Below, one piece after another: positions 23,177-33,495 of a DNA stretch of 64,000 bases (its first letter is position 1; each line of letters opens with the position of its first letter). The position numbers and the translations under genes are program-made. The notes under the pieces are model-generated. The model searched no databases, was not told where the DNA came from, and was given only the letters and a program-made list of their open reading frames with translations. The stretch comes from Begonia masoniana (Eukaryota; Streptophyta; Magnoliopsida; Cucurbitales; Begoniaceae). Location of the stretch: positions 23,334,383 to 23,398,382 of the forward strand of contig CM039502.1 in assembly GCA_022432975.1 (NCBI GenBank). The letters run 5' to 3'.

Positions 23177-24326
23177 GTTGATAGAGTTTATATATTTATT
23201 GGACTCTGAGAACTCACAGAATTTTCTGTACTATTTACTTTACTCAGAGACATGCATGCAAATATGAAATTTCACTTACTTCTTAGTAGTCTATTTCTGT
23301 TTCTTAAATTTAGCTTAATTTGGGGCATTCATTTTTAATCAGTCATTCCCTTGAAGGCGAATAATGAAAAGGATGGTGAAACCTCCAAGTCAGGAAAGGA
23401 TGCTTCAAATTTGGTAGAACAAGGTTTCAAATATTTTTTATCCATCTATATTGCTTTGTTGACTTAAGTTTACTTCTATTTTTTTTATTGTGATGTTTAT
23501 AGATATTTTTCTTTCTCCTATCTCTTACTGATGCTTTAGTTAAACTTAGGAAGAGTATAAAGGCATCTCCAGTTTCTCGTGATTTAGCTATTAAAGCAGG
23601 TTCTTCAAAGAAGCAAAGGTATTGGTGTTCTTTTCTTTGTTGCGACTTCCACTTCAAAAATTTGTAATGGTTAGGAGGATAACTCTTACCTTGAATGTGT
23701 GGTTGTATTATGATCTCGATTTTCTATTGGAAGTATTTCTTGTGCTCTTGATATGCAGCCCATCTCCTTTTAAAATTTTCATTGAAATGAAAGCTGTACC
23801 AGGTTTGTAAAATCAATGCAAAGATCCAGAATTATAAACTGGAACCAAATATGATTGTTGTGAATTTCATTTGATCATCAACGTTTCCTGACTCAGGTTT
23901 ATGTTTTCAAGAAGCTTGGTATATTAGTAGCCAGACTGAGAAGATGAAGTCCATGTGTTTATTTTAAATAAGCACAAGTTTTTCCTTCATTGTGGAATAA
24001 CTTTGCCAGTGTCTGCAATCATTAAATTTTTAAGAGTGGAATAAGAGTTAGATACAGATTGAATGAATGGAGTTTTATGTTCTTTGTAATCAACATTTGC
24101 TATTAAGAGATAGGAATATCAGTAAAATATAATTAACATTTTGGTCGGTTTTATGAAAATGAAGCTCGAGCTCCCCCAAGTAAGCAATCAATTTTTTTTT
24201 GTGATTTAATAATCTATATTTGTCGAGTTTTTTGAACTCTTTGAGATGTCATGTGGGACAATAGGTAGGATGACCATTTCTTGAGGAATGAATGCCCTGA
24301 TGTAATCATTTCATTTTATTTTGAAG

Positions 24327-24915
24327 GGTTGCAAGGACTGTTGTATTTGGAAGTCTAATTAATGCTAAAATGGCTGAAGATGTTCACTCAAGACATAGGT
24401 CCTATTTGTTTAGTGACTTATCCATTGCCAAAAGAAGAAATTCAAACACATGGTGAGATGTCTATTGAATGTTTCTGGGTAAGTATTGTCGAAGTTTACA
24501 AATGAATGCAACTTAAGTTGTCGAGAAATAGTTGGTACAATCAAAATCCATATATGCATCTGGATAAGGATTTAAATGCCAAGTGTATTCATTCAAGTCA
24601 ATTTATCATCACTTTTATTGTGCTGTTTTCAACTCTTAGTGTTCATAGGATGATTTGGTATTACACAGATGCAAAATTTATCTTTTTTTCAAGCTCCCTA
24701 ATACATTTTAAGTACTTATTTATGGGTTGCATAGTCTTCATCTATGGAAAATGGATCAATGCATATGTTGTTTTCAGGTTTGTTACGAGATTGATGCAAA
24801 ATGGATGCTTCAGTTGTGCTTTATGATAGTGTAAAGTCTGCCCGTGCTGCTGTAGCAATGTTACATCAGAAAGAAATTGAAGGACGTACCATATGGGGCC
24901 GCCAACTGGGGGGAG
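24327..24915 (+). pseudogene. RBM28: RBM28 pseudogene, exons 7-8: second RRM
   Basis: RVARTVVFGSLINAKMAEDV begins the domain. A small deletion then shifts the frame so that TYPLPKEEIQTHG is read only in another phase. Exon 8 holds MDASVVLYDSVKSARAAVAM and GRQLGG, with a stop just before CKMDAS. Exons 5 and 6, upstream (23343-23618), encode a polar linker ending KAGSSKKQ. Confidence 0.85.
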
Positions 24916-25445
24916 GTATGTGATAAATTTTTCAATGACTTGAAAGGTTTAAATGTTACAAATGCCTCAGTAGTTATGTCCACAAGCGGTCAACTCACCC
25001 ATGTTTCCATCATGATTTTTTTCTTCCACTATTTCTTTTACTTTTTGATTTTGTTAGAAGATAATTTTTAAGGTAAAATATGTTTTTAGTTCTTCTAGTT
25101 TAAGAGTTGTTTTAATTTAATTTAGGTAGAAAAATATGATTTTTCTACGATAGATTTGTATTGGATGTGATCTAGATTGGAGCGGAACAATTCTAGTTCC
25201 TATATTGTGTAAATCGCAAAAGATCTTAGGATACATACCTTCAATTTTATATTCGTAATTCTTGTATTGGTGCCCTGTTCTGTAAAAACATAAAATCTAA
25301 AGTATTTCTTATGTTACTTACTTGAACCCTTAATCCTTAAACCCTAAACCTTCTTTGGTGCTCTTAGCATATGTCAACCTCACATTTGAGTTTTCTGCTG
25401 AATAACTTCTTTGTTACTAAACAGCTCTTTGTTTTTTTCTTTCTT

Positions 25446-25998
25446 GGGTTCTAAAACTCATAAATGAAAAATTATTGTCAGAAACCTTCCTTTCAAGGTT
25501 TTTACCTACTCATTTAGTCTTTCAGTATTCTGCTTTATTCCGACAAGCTTCGCTAAGCAATTTACGTTGACACAGGCCACAGAAAATGAACTAAAGAACA
25601 TGTTTTCATCTGCTGGGTTTATCTGGGACGTGTTCATTCCAAATAAATCTGACTCAGGGTATGTCTTTTCATTCTCATTCATTTACAATTAATAACCTAC
25701 CATATTCCTAAGCCAAGTTTTAGTGGTTTCATTTTACGTATTGTCAAAGGGTTTTGCATTTGTAAAATTCACATGCAAACAAGATGTGGAGAATGTATGT
25801 TTGAAATCTGGATTTGCTCGTAATTTACAATGCTAGGAATTTATTCTCATTAAAAATAGATCATATATGTTTTTTGTTCTTTTTCAGGCTATTAAACTGT
25901 TCAATGGTCAAACCTTTGGTAAAAGACCTATAGCTGTTGATTGGGCTGTTCCAAAGAAAATTACAGTAATGGTGTCAATGCTACTCCGTTAGAAGATG
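25446..25998 (+). pseudogene. RBM28: RBM28 pseudogene, exons 9-12: third RRM
   Basis: Exon 9 encodes KIIVRNLPFK after a TGA that most likely replaced Trp. Exon 10 gives ATENELKNMFSSAGFIWDVF, exon 11 GFAFVKFTCKQDVEN (RNP1), exon 12 AIKLFNGQTFGKRPIAVDWA. One base is missing after WAVPKK, so the following codons are out of frame and reach a stop at LLR. Confidence 0.85.
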
Positions 25999-26443
25999 GT
26001 AATTTGGTGGAGTTATAATTCAACTTATGTGTTTTAGATTGCTTCCTATATGCTGTACTTTTTTGGTTCTATGACATTATGAGTCTCAACATCATTTGTA
26101 ATTGAAATAACCAAATCACTTGTCTGTTCATAAAATTTTGAGAAAACTTATGCATTTTTGGAATTGTGATCAAGAATGGATCTCTTTTGGGGGAGTATGC
26201 GGTTGGTCTTTTCTATCTAGAAAGCCATAATATTAATTCCTAATAAAAGGTTATTTGTACAAGTCATAGACCACTACACCTTAAGGTAGACCTTCTAGCA
26301 ATTCGAACATTAACTCCGGTAACCTACCACCTCCTAAGACCATTTTCTTTTTCCTTTCAACTCTATTTGTTGTTTTAAGAAATTTTATGATTAATCGTGT
26401 TACATGCTAAAGGATCAAAGGTAATCAGGATAAAACTTTGCAG

Positions 26444-27454
26444 AGGAATTAAATGAAAGCAACAGAGATAGCGTCAGTAGTGATGAGGATTTGGAAGATG
26501 ATCTGGAGGATTCTCAACAAAGCCCCCAGCATGCTGGAGTTAAATTGTCTTTGTGACGATCCAATATCAACGGAGAAAGACATCACTGTTAAAGAACTTA
26601 ATTTTGAAGAGGAAACAGACATGGCAAGAAAAGTTCTTAAGAACTTCATCTCACGATCAGCTGAAGAAACTATTCCTTCTGCTAGTTATGACAAGGATCC
26701 AAATTCTGGTGAAGGTAGTGGGGATTTACCTTCCAATTCATCTGTTGTGCCTGCCAAAGTAGCAGCAGCAACCAAACCAAAAAAAGTAAATGAAAGTAAG
26801 CTGTTAGATCTTAAAAAGGTGGATGATGATTTACAGAGAACAACTTTCATAAGCAACCTTCCTTTTTAGGTCGAGAATGAAGAAGTGAAACTAAGATTTT
26901 CTGGATTTGGTGAAGTTCTGTCGTTTGTCCCAGTTGTGCATCAAGTCACCAAGTATGGATAGTATTGAAATTGGTTTAGTAATACTTGCCTATTTCGCCA
27001 TTAGAAACTAATATGATATCTTTCTGATAGGTGACCCAGAGGTACTGGTTTTCTCAAGTTTAAAACCATAGATGCTGCTAATGCTGCTGTTGCAGCAGCA
27101 AAATCTGAGTCTGGTTTTGGAATTTTTCTGAAAGGGAGACAATTGACAGTATGGAAGGCTTTGGATAAGAAATCGGCACATGACAAGGAATTGGAGAAGT
27201 CCAAGAATGACAGTGACGACCAGCGCAATATTTACTTGGCCAAGGTTAGTTTCATCAAAGACTTAGCAAGCATCCCCTCCAATTTTGTTCTCACATGAAT
27301 TAAAAATTTAAGGGCTTGGTTATTTTGTGGATGAATCTTTATCAGAGCTCTTGGTGTTTTATTTGATTACATGATACTTATAGGAAGGCCTAATTATTGC
27401 CGGAACCCCAGTTGCTGAAGGTGTTTCAGCTAGTGACATACTGAAACGTTAAAG
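26444..27454 (+). pseudogene. RBM28: RBM28 pseudogene, exons 13-15: acidic linker and fourth RRM
   Basis: Exon 13 starts with an acidic stretch (DSVSSDEDLEDDLEDSQQS), then shifts frame near 26540-26560 into FEEETDMARKVLKNFISRS. The RRM begins TTFISNLPF, interrupted at once by TAG, and continues VENEEVKLRFSGFGEVLSF. Exon 14 carries GFLKFKTIDAANAAVAAAK-like sequence and FLKGRQLTVWKALDKKSA. Exon 15 ends in TAA at 27450, where CAA is the likely ancestor. Confidence 0.87.
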
Positions 27455-27641
27455 GTAAGTAGTATTTCTTGACTATTTAAGTGAGGATTCTCATTCTACT
27501 ACGCTGCGCCCTATCTTGTGTGATTTTTGCAGTCCCCTGGGTGTAGACGTTTTGTTATACTCTGGAAGTAATTTGTATTGTTCACTCCATCATCTTCTTT
27601 CTTTTTTTTTTTCTTTTTTTTTCTTTTTTTTCCTCTAACAG

Positions 27642-28859
27642 GTTAGAGAAGAAAAAGGAGACTAAACTTGAATCTCCAAATTTTCATGTTTCAAGGACTA
27701 GACTTGTCGTATACAATTTACCTGTATCAATGAATGAAAAGAAACAAACGGAGCTTTGTATTAAAGCAGTTCTTTCACGAGCTTCCAAGCAAGAGCCTGT
27801 GATTCGGCAGGTAAACATTACTTCTCTTTATTCTTGGTTTGATGTATGTAGGTCAAGTCAAGCCTTACATTTGATGCTTTTTTTTTATTCAGATAAAGCA
27901 CGTAAAGGACACTAGGAAAGGAAATGCAGTGAAGAAAACCCAGAATCTTGGAGTTGCTTTTGTCGAGTTTTCTGAGCATCAGCATGCACTTGTGGCCTTG
28001 AGAGTTCTCAACAACAATCCGGGTAATTTTACTTGATTGTAGGTTATTTATTTTCTCTCACATGTAACTGTTTTACTGACAACTCCTGCTTGATTTTTAC
28101 CATCATATTTTATTTAGGTGTATTATATTCATAAGAAGTTATAATTGTCATTTATGATTGTTTAAGTTAGTGAAGTAGGATTTGATTTTTTGTAGAAACA
28201 TTTGGACCTGCAAATCGTCCAATTGTTGAGTTTGTTGTTGATAATGTGCAAATGTTGAAGATACGAAAAGCCAAGCTACGAGTTCAGTCGCAGGGTCCCC
28301 GTAGAGATGCTCCTGATGTCCCTTTGCATGGAAAAGAGAAACCCAAGAAGTGGAAATCAGTAGACAATGATAGGTCAAGTAAAAATCAAATTTTGCATGA
28401 AGGTGAACAAGAACCAAGAATACCTAATGAAGCTGCTACAGAAGCAGACATTAGCACAAACAAGCAGAAAGCCAAACCAGAGGGCGGAAAGCTGGTGGAG
28501 TCATCTCTGAAAAACAAGTCAAGACAGAGAAAACAAAAGACAGAAAGTTGGAGGCAACGAAATGCTGGATGGGTGAAGTGGAAGCTGCTGAGACTCGTAA
28601 ACCAGGATCTTTGGAGGGAAGAGATGTACAGCACAAAAAGAGGAAGCTGCGTGAGGAAGTCAGACAAAGTAATGGAGAAGAAAACTTGAAGACCCGAAAA
28701 AGACCAAAGAAGAACAAGGAACCCGTGGGGAGAGATGTTGCAGATAGACTGGACATGCTCATTGAACAATACAAATCCAAGTTCTCACAGCCGAGTTCCC
28801 ATGCAATAGGTGGCGATAGGAAAGATTCTGGACAAGTGAGAAAATGGTTCCAATCTTAA
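27642..28859 (+). pseudogene. RBM28: RBM28 pseudogene, exons 16-18: fifth RRM and basic tail
   Basis: TRLVVYNLPVSMNEKKQTEL and LGVAFVEFSEHQHALVALRV form the last RRM over exons 16-17. Exon 18 (from 28196) completes it with NRPIVEFVVDN and adds a long Lys/Arg-rich tail typical of nucleolar proteins. A frameshift near 28540 moves the tail into the next frame, where it runs open to LDMLIEQYKSKF and the stop at 28857-28859. Confidence 0.88.
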
Positions 28860-29370
28860 GCACTCGTTTGTCTAAGCTTTTTCATCAGACCATATGACGA
28901 ACGATGCAGTTGCTAGAATTTTCATGCATCTTTCAGCATTGTCCTGTCCACCCAAACAATCATTTTTGGGTGTTCAAAATTTTGATTGTAGACAAAGTTT
29001 CAAGTTGGTATACATGACAGTGGCATGAACACAAGTAAATGTTAGAGTGATTGTATAATTGCTGCTGTTTTAAGAAACACCAGAGAAGATAGGAGGTAGC
29101 TGTTAACAATACTGTAATCTTTTTAATAATCACTGTTATGTTAGTTGTATTTTTAAAATAATTAATTTTGAAAAAAAAGTGATAATAGTTTGGTAAATTG
29201 TTCGTGATCTATATGAATTTTAATTATTAAATTATTATAAAGATACATTACAAGTTGAAAGAAAAATATGAGTGCAATGAAAAGTGGGCGGTTGAATATC
29301 ATTATTAAAAATTTAAAAAATAAAAATAAAACTAATTTATTTTATAACAGCTTCTACCTTATTAGAAAAA
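28860..29370. other. 3' flank of the RBM28 pseudogene
   Basis: AT-rich, with no ORF or repeat recognised. AATAATCACTG near 29126 could be part of a polyadenylation region but is weak evidence. Confidence 0.3.
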
Positions 29371-29520
29371 TGAATAGGGTAAATTCCAAAAACAACCATG
29401 AAGTATGGGTAGTTCTCGAAAAAACCTTCGAACTACAAGTCGTCGCAGTCAAAACCTCAAAGTTTGAAAAACTGTCAAAAAAGACCTTCGCGAGGGGCCG
29501 CATGCCCCCCGAATTGCCCA

Positions 29521-29542
29521 CCCCCCCCCCCCCCCCCCCCCC
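29521..29542. repeat. Run of 22 cytosines in a GC-rich patch
   Basis: Uninterrupted C22. Around it, GGGGCCGCATG and its variants occur at about 29492, 29568 and 29588, with inverted partners such as CCCCCCGAATT / AATTCGGGGGG flanking the run. This is sharply different from the surrounding AT-rich DNA. Confidence 0.9.
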
Positions 29543-29642
29543 ATGCCCAATTACAAAGAAATTCGGGGGGCCACATACAACATGCGGGGGGCCGCATGCT
29601 GTAATTCGGCGTCCCGCACTCCCAAATTATTCTTCACTATTT

Positions 29643-29905
29643 TCAAATACCAAATCAAATTCAATTAACTTAAAATTTTTACCATATATTCATCACATCA
29701 TAGGAAGATAACGTAAAAAGTTTCGTGATTTTTTTAAAATTTTTATGATTTAATATAATTTTTTTATAAAATAATGTCATTAAAATTACAATATATCGCA
29801 CAAATGTTATAAAATCACGAAACTTTTTTTATTATCTTTCCATGATGTAATGAACATGTGATAAAAATTGTAAATAAATCGAATATGATTTGTTATTTTA
29901 AAAAA
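29643..29905. mobile_element. Foldback or MITE-like inverted repeat, about 263 bp
   Basis: The left arm (29643-29732) is an imperfect inverted copy of the right arm (about 29811-29905). The best part is AAAGTTTCGTGATTT against AAATCACGAAACTTT, and similarity continues outward through ATCACATCAT and CCAAATCAAATTC-like blocks. The loop is about 78 bp and AT-rich. No target duplication was established and no transposase is present. Confidence 0.65.
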
Positions 29906-30310
29906 ATTAAATCTTCATTTCTTCTTCAGACATCAATTTGAAGCCTTAAACGATAGATTTTGGGTCCGAAAAAAGCTGTCATGGAGTTGTAACCAATTTA
30001 TGGAGCACGCTGAATTGCAAAATGCAAATGTAGTCTTGGTCTTGTTTGAATAGTGCATGAGAATATGGGTGTGGTTGGAGAAGAAAGAAGGACCAAACTC
30101 AGTTTCATTTTGCTTTGTTAGACACACTAGAATCTTCTATACTAGTTCATTTTGTTTGGCGTACGCACGAGCGGGTTTGGTGCAGTTTCACTCTGAAACC
30201 GAGATCGAACCATGACCCACAATTCCAGATTATTGGAATTGAAACTAGAACCATTAAGTTCCGAAATCGAGCCAGGACTGAATTGAGTTTCACGGATCGG
30301 TTCCAATTTA

Positions 30311-30584
30311 TATATATATACTTACTACTTACTTTTTCAAAGGGAAAAATATCCCTGCGAAGCCTTAATCTCCAGTCTTCTCTTCTTCTTCATCTTCTTC
30401 TATGTATTTCAACCCTTTTCTAAATATTGTTCTAGCCCTAGACCAAATGGAGGAATTGTCTCGACATTGCTATGTCTCTGCTTTGTGCGAAGTTGTTATC
30501 GGAGGAGCTTGGAAAGCCGTTGGTTAAGAGAGCGGAAGCAATGGCAGCGGTGAATCAAATATGGAGAGTGAACTTGATGATGGA
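30311..30584 (+). pseudogene. Possible promoter and first exon of a host gene cut by an LTR insertion
   Basis: A TATATATATATAC box (30311-30323) is followed by a CT-rich leader (TCTTCTTCTTCATCTTC), then an ATG at 30473 opening a frame that starts MSLLCAKLLSEELGKP and continues KRAEAMAAVNQIWRV. It runs to the LTR boundary at 30585, where it would read into TGTAACC. The frame is short and I do not recognise the protein. An overlapping frame from 30448 stops sooner. It could be chance. Confidence 0.35.
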
Positions 30585-30727
30585 TGTAACCCCCGGTTCT
30601 ATTAAACCAATTTACTTTCTCAACTAATAGTGTACATTTTATGAATGAAATTGGGAGAATTATTGATTAGGTTAATGAGTGACTAAGTAAGGGTATAATG
30701 ATAAATAGAGATCTACAGTGGATAACG

Positions 30728-30735
30728 TATTTAAG
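30728..30735 (+). promoter_or_regulatory. TATA box of family A LTR (TATTTAAG)
   Basis: GGATAACGTATTTAAGGG followed by the conserved leader TTAGCCGCCACTGTT about 30 bp downstream. The same arrangement occurs at 31524 (+), 48141-48148 (-) and 59393-59400 (-). Confidence 0.75.
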
Positions 30736-31373
30736 GGAGGGTTTAATGAGATTTAGCCGCCACTGTTATTCATTTTCCATTTTCGACTCTCAGCTCAGCA
30801 AATTCCTCTCGACATTTTCCTCTCTGATTTCTCCAGTCTAGGTGAGTTTCCTTCGTTCTCTTCTTGGTTTTAGTGGTTAGATAGCAAAGGGATTGCAATG
30901 TGTGCGTTTTGAGAATGCTATGAATGAGAGTAGATTCGAGTTTTTGTATTGAATCGGGAATGCTCGAAGAACAGAGCTCCCAACTAGCTTCCTTAGATTT
31001 CTGGATAGTTTAGAATGAGATTTAGTGAGAATCTAATCGACTCTCTGTCTATGGCTTAGGTTCGAGCAAACTCCCGAAGTAGCTTATAACTAAGCATTTT
31101 TCAGGAAACCAGGTAAGTAGAGTATGTGTGTACCTTCGGGCCTGCATCACAAAACAGTAGGGTTTATGCATGTTTGAATGTTTTCTGTATGTCTTGTATC
31201 ATATTTTTGAAAAAGAAACGAAAATGAATTTACATGTAATGGCATGGTAAGACATGAACAGATTGATCAGTTTAACTGTTAAATGAATTAATCAGCCCCT
31301 TAATTGAGAACAGGGGATGTATGCTTTGGGAAGACATGATCCACTTCCCATCGAACTAGGGGGATCAAGAACA

Positions 31374-31378
31374 GCTTT
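31374..31378. repeat. Target-site duplication GCTTT (partner at 33491-33495)
   Basis: Perfect 5-bp duplication flanking the nested solo LTR. Confidence 0.9.
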
Positions 31379-33490
31379 TGTAGCACCCGGTTCCGCTAAA
31401 CCAAATTTAATTTATCAAATATGATGTGCAATTTTTATGAAAGAATTGGGAGAATTATTTATTAGGTTAAGCAGTGACTAAGCAATGGCATTTATGTAAA
31501 GTGAGGTTTTAAAACAGATAACGTATTTAAGGGAAGTGTTAATACATTGTAGCCGCCACTATTCTCTATTTCCCTCTTTCGGTTTTCAGCTCGAGCAGTA
31601 GAGCTCTGTAGGCGATTCTCTCGCCCGATTCTCCTTCAATCTAGGTAAGTCTTCTTTGTTTTCTTGCATATTAGCGATTAGATAACTGAGAGAATACAAT
31701 GTGAAGATTTCGAGGATGCTGTGATTGAGGGTGGGTTCGAGTTCTTGGTGATAAATGGGAATGCACGGGTAGCAGAGTTTCAATCGGTTTCCTCAAACAT
31801 TTTATTGATTTTTAGTAAGGTCTAGTGAGAGTTGGATTAATGTACTGTCATGACCTTAGGTGAGCGAGCATCTGGAGTAGTTAAAACCGAGCATTTCCAG
31901 GAGAGCAAGGTAAGTGAAGTATTGTGTGTGCCTTCGGGCCTACATCACAGAACACTAGGTGTATGCATGTTTGAGTATTTCATGTATGTTATGCATCATG
32001 TTTTTGAAAGAATACGAAAATGAACTTTCATGTATTATTATGGAAAGGCAGGTACAGATTGAAATGCATTGGCTGTTAAGGGAACTAATCCACCCCTTAA
32101 CTGATGAAGATGATTTATAATATTGGGAGAATTGATCACACTCCCAAGGGAACCGAGGGATCTGATCAGTGAATGAACGAATGTGCAACTGAGATGAGAA
32201 ATTAGAAACTGCATAATTAGGATTTAAGTTTCAGCATATCATTTCATTATCGCTTCACTTATTTAGCCTTAGGCTAATAGATGAGTTTTGCGATGTAGGT
32301 GAGGAAGTGACAGCAGGTGATTTCTCTGAGCTTGTTGATGGATAGGCTGGTTGGAGGAGCACATTCATGCCACGGACCTGGTATTCGATGAGGCGGTTTA
32401 ACTGCTGTCAGTTGGTGTGAAGTTTTAGTTGACAATGTTTTAATTTAAGTATGTTGAGTTTTCATGTCAGTAGTGGTTTTAATATTTTGAATACGTTTTG
32501 AGATTTTCGGATAATGATATTCTGTTTAGTTTTTCTTAAAATGTTTGTTTTTACTGGATTTGAGTAATGCAATGATTCGAATTATTTCTGAATGGTTTAA
32601 GTGAAATAAGTAAATTTTTTCTGTACTTAGAGTTGTGTTTGCATAGCAAGAAATAGATGAAATGTCGCTCTGTCCTCTATCGATAGATGATGTTTATCGG
32701 TAGATGTTGAGTTATAGTTATGTTGTCTATCGGAAGATGTCTTCAGTTAAGCCATCAGATGATGTAGGTTTAATTCTATCGGATGATGTCTTCAGTTAAG
32801 CCATCGGTATATGTAGTTTGTTCTATCGAAAGACGCAGGGTGAAGGAGTCATCCGGCTGACGTCATCGGTAGATGTAGTCTACCGAGAGATGTCTTTTAT
32901 CTTCACCTCTTCCGGTTGACGTCATCGGTAGATGTATGATTAAGTTGTTTGGAAGAAGGAATCATCCGGCTGACGTCATCGGAAGATGTAGGAAGTGATT
33001 TGTCGTTTTATGATCGGATGATGCCGAATTGTATAGCTGTCGGACGATATAGGAAGACTTTGTCGTTTAGTCACCAGTGGATGTCGCATATTAAATTCGC
33101 CGGATGTTGTAGCCGAACTTTTGTCGTTTTGTCATTGGAAGAAGTCTTCTGTTTTCTGTTACAGTGCCTTCCGTTGACTTTGTTCAGCAGAAGATGAATT
33201 TGACTTCCATAACTTTTCAAGTATTTCACGATTTAAAATCTCTATTCCCTTTGGTCGATTATTCCTTAATATCCCGACTGCTTATTCAGACATTGTTTAT
33301 AGTTTTGGTTAAACTCTATTTCTTTTTTTTACTTAAATGATTTCCGCTGCAAGTTTTTTTTTTAAATGTTTGAAGTTTTAGAAATGTTAAATGTTGCATG
33401 TCGAGCGAAGTTTTAAAATATGGTCAAAATTTCTAGTCATGTCCGGGTTTTCGTGTAACAAACCGGGTTCAGACAACTCGGGGCGTTACA
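31379..33490 (+). mobile_element. Family A solo LTR nested in another family A LTR, 2112 bp
   Basis: Begins TGTAGCACCCGG and ends GGGCGTTACA, with GCTTT at 31374-31378 and 33491-33495 as target duplication. Contains TATTTAAG (31524), donor-like CTAGGTAAGT at 31641, exon-like 31860-31909 ending GCAAGGTAAGTG, GCCTTCGGGCCTACATCAC, GATGTAGGTGAGGAAGTGAC at 32292, and a CGGTAGATG array. The host LTR resumes at 33496. Confidence 0.95.
32640..33190 (+). repeat. Degenerate CGGTAGATG array in the solo family A LTR
   Basis: Irregular repeats of TATCGGTAGATGT, TATCGGAAGATGT and GCCATCGGTAGATGTAG-like units, with GTCATCCGGCTGACGTCATC near 32850 and close variants near 32910 and 32955. TTTGTCGTTTAGTCACC also appears. 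The same words occur in other LTR families in this window. Confidence 0.8.
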
Positions 33491-33495
33491 GCTTT

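Larger units (their letters stand above)
22270..28859 (+). pseudogene. RBM28: RBM28/Nop4-type nucleolar RNA-binding protein, intron-retaining pseudogene
   Basis: About 18 exons with mostly proper GT-AG introns encode a five-RRM protein ending RKDSGQVRKWFQS, as in plant RBM28-like proteins. RBM28/Nop4 proteins act in 60S ribosome assembly in the nucleolus. Approximate exons: to 22354; 22485-22545; 22721-22757; 23046-23176; 23343-23423; 23540-23618; 24327-24452; 24778-24915; 25446-25497; 25576-25658; 25741-25794; 25888-25998; 26444-26952; 27031-27244; 27384-27454; 27642-27810; 27893-28022; 28196-28859. No in-frame start ATG is seen before GEEGAAIKHSSSTVFVSNL. In-frame stops: TAG 23152, TGA in exon 9, TAG near 26866, TAA 27450. 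Frameshifts occur in exons 7, 12, 13 and 18, and a donor is lost at 22758. Introns show it arose from genomic DNA, not by retrocopying. Whether a working paralog exists elsewhere cannot be seen. Confidence 0.9.
30585..31378 (+). mobile_element. Family A 5' LTR, left part (split by a second LTR)
   Basis: Starts TGTAACCCCCGG. Contains a TATTTAAG box at 30728, the leader TTAGCCGCCACTGTT, donor-like GTCTAGGTGAGT at 30841, a second donor AACCAGGTAAGTAGAG near 31109, CCTTCGGGCCTGCATCAC near 31132, and one copy of a repeat with ATTAATC(A/C)GCCCCTTAAT. It continues at 33496-34887 after the nested LTR. The combined length of about 2.19 kb fits the solo copies. Confidence 0.9.

Noticed and set aside
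22270..28859. Functional RBM28 gene
   Set aside because: Several independent stops, frameshifts, a lost donor and no clear start codon cannot be explained by alternative splicing.
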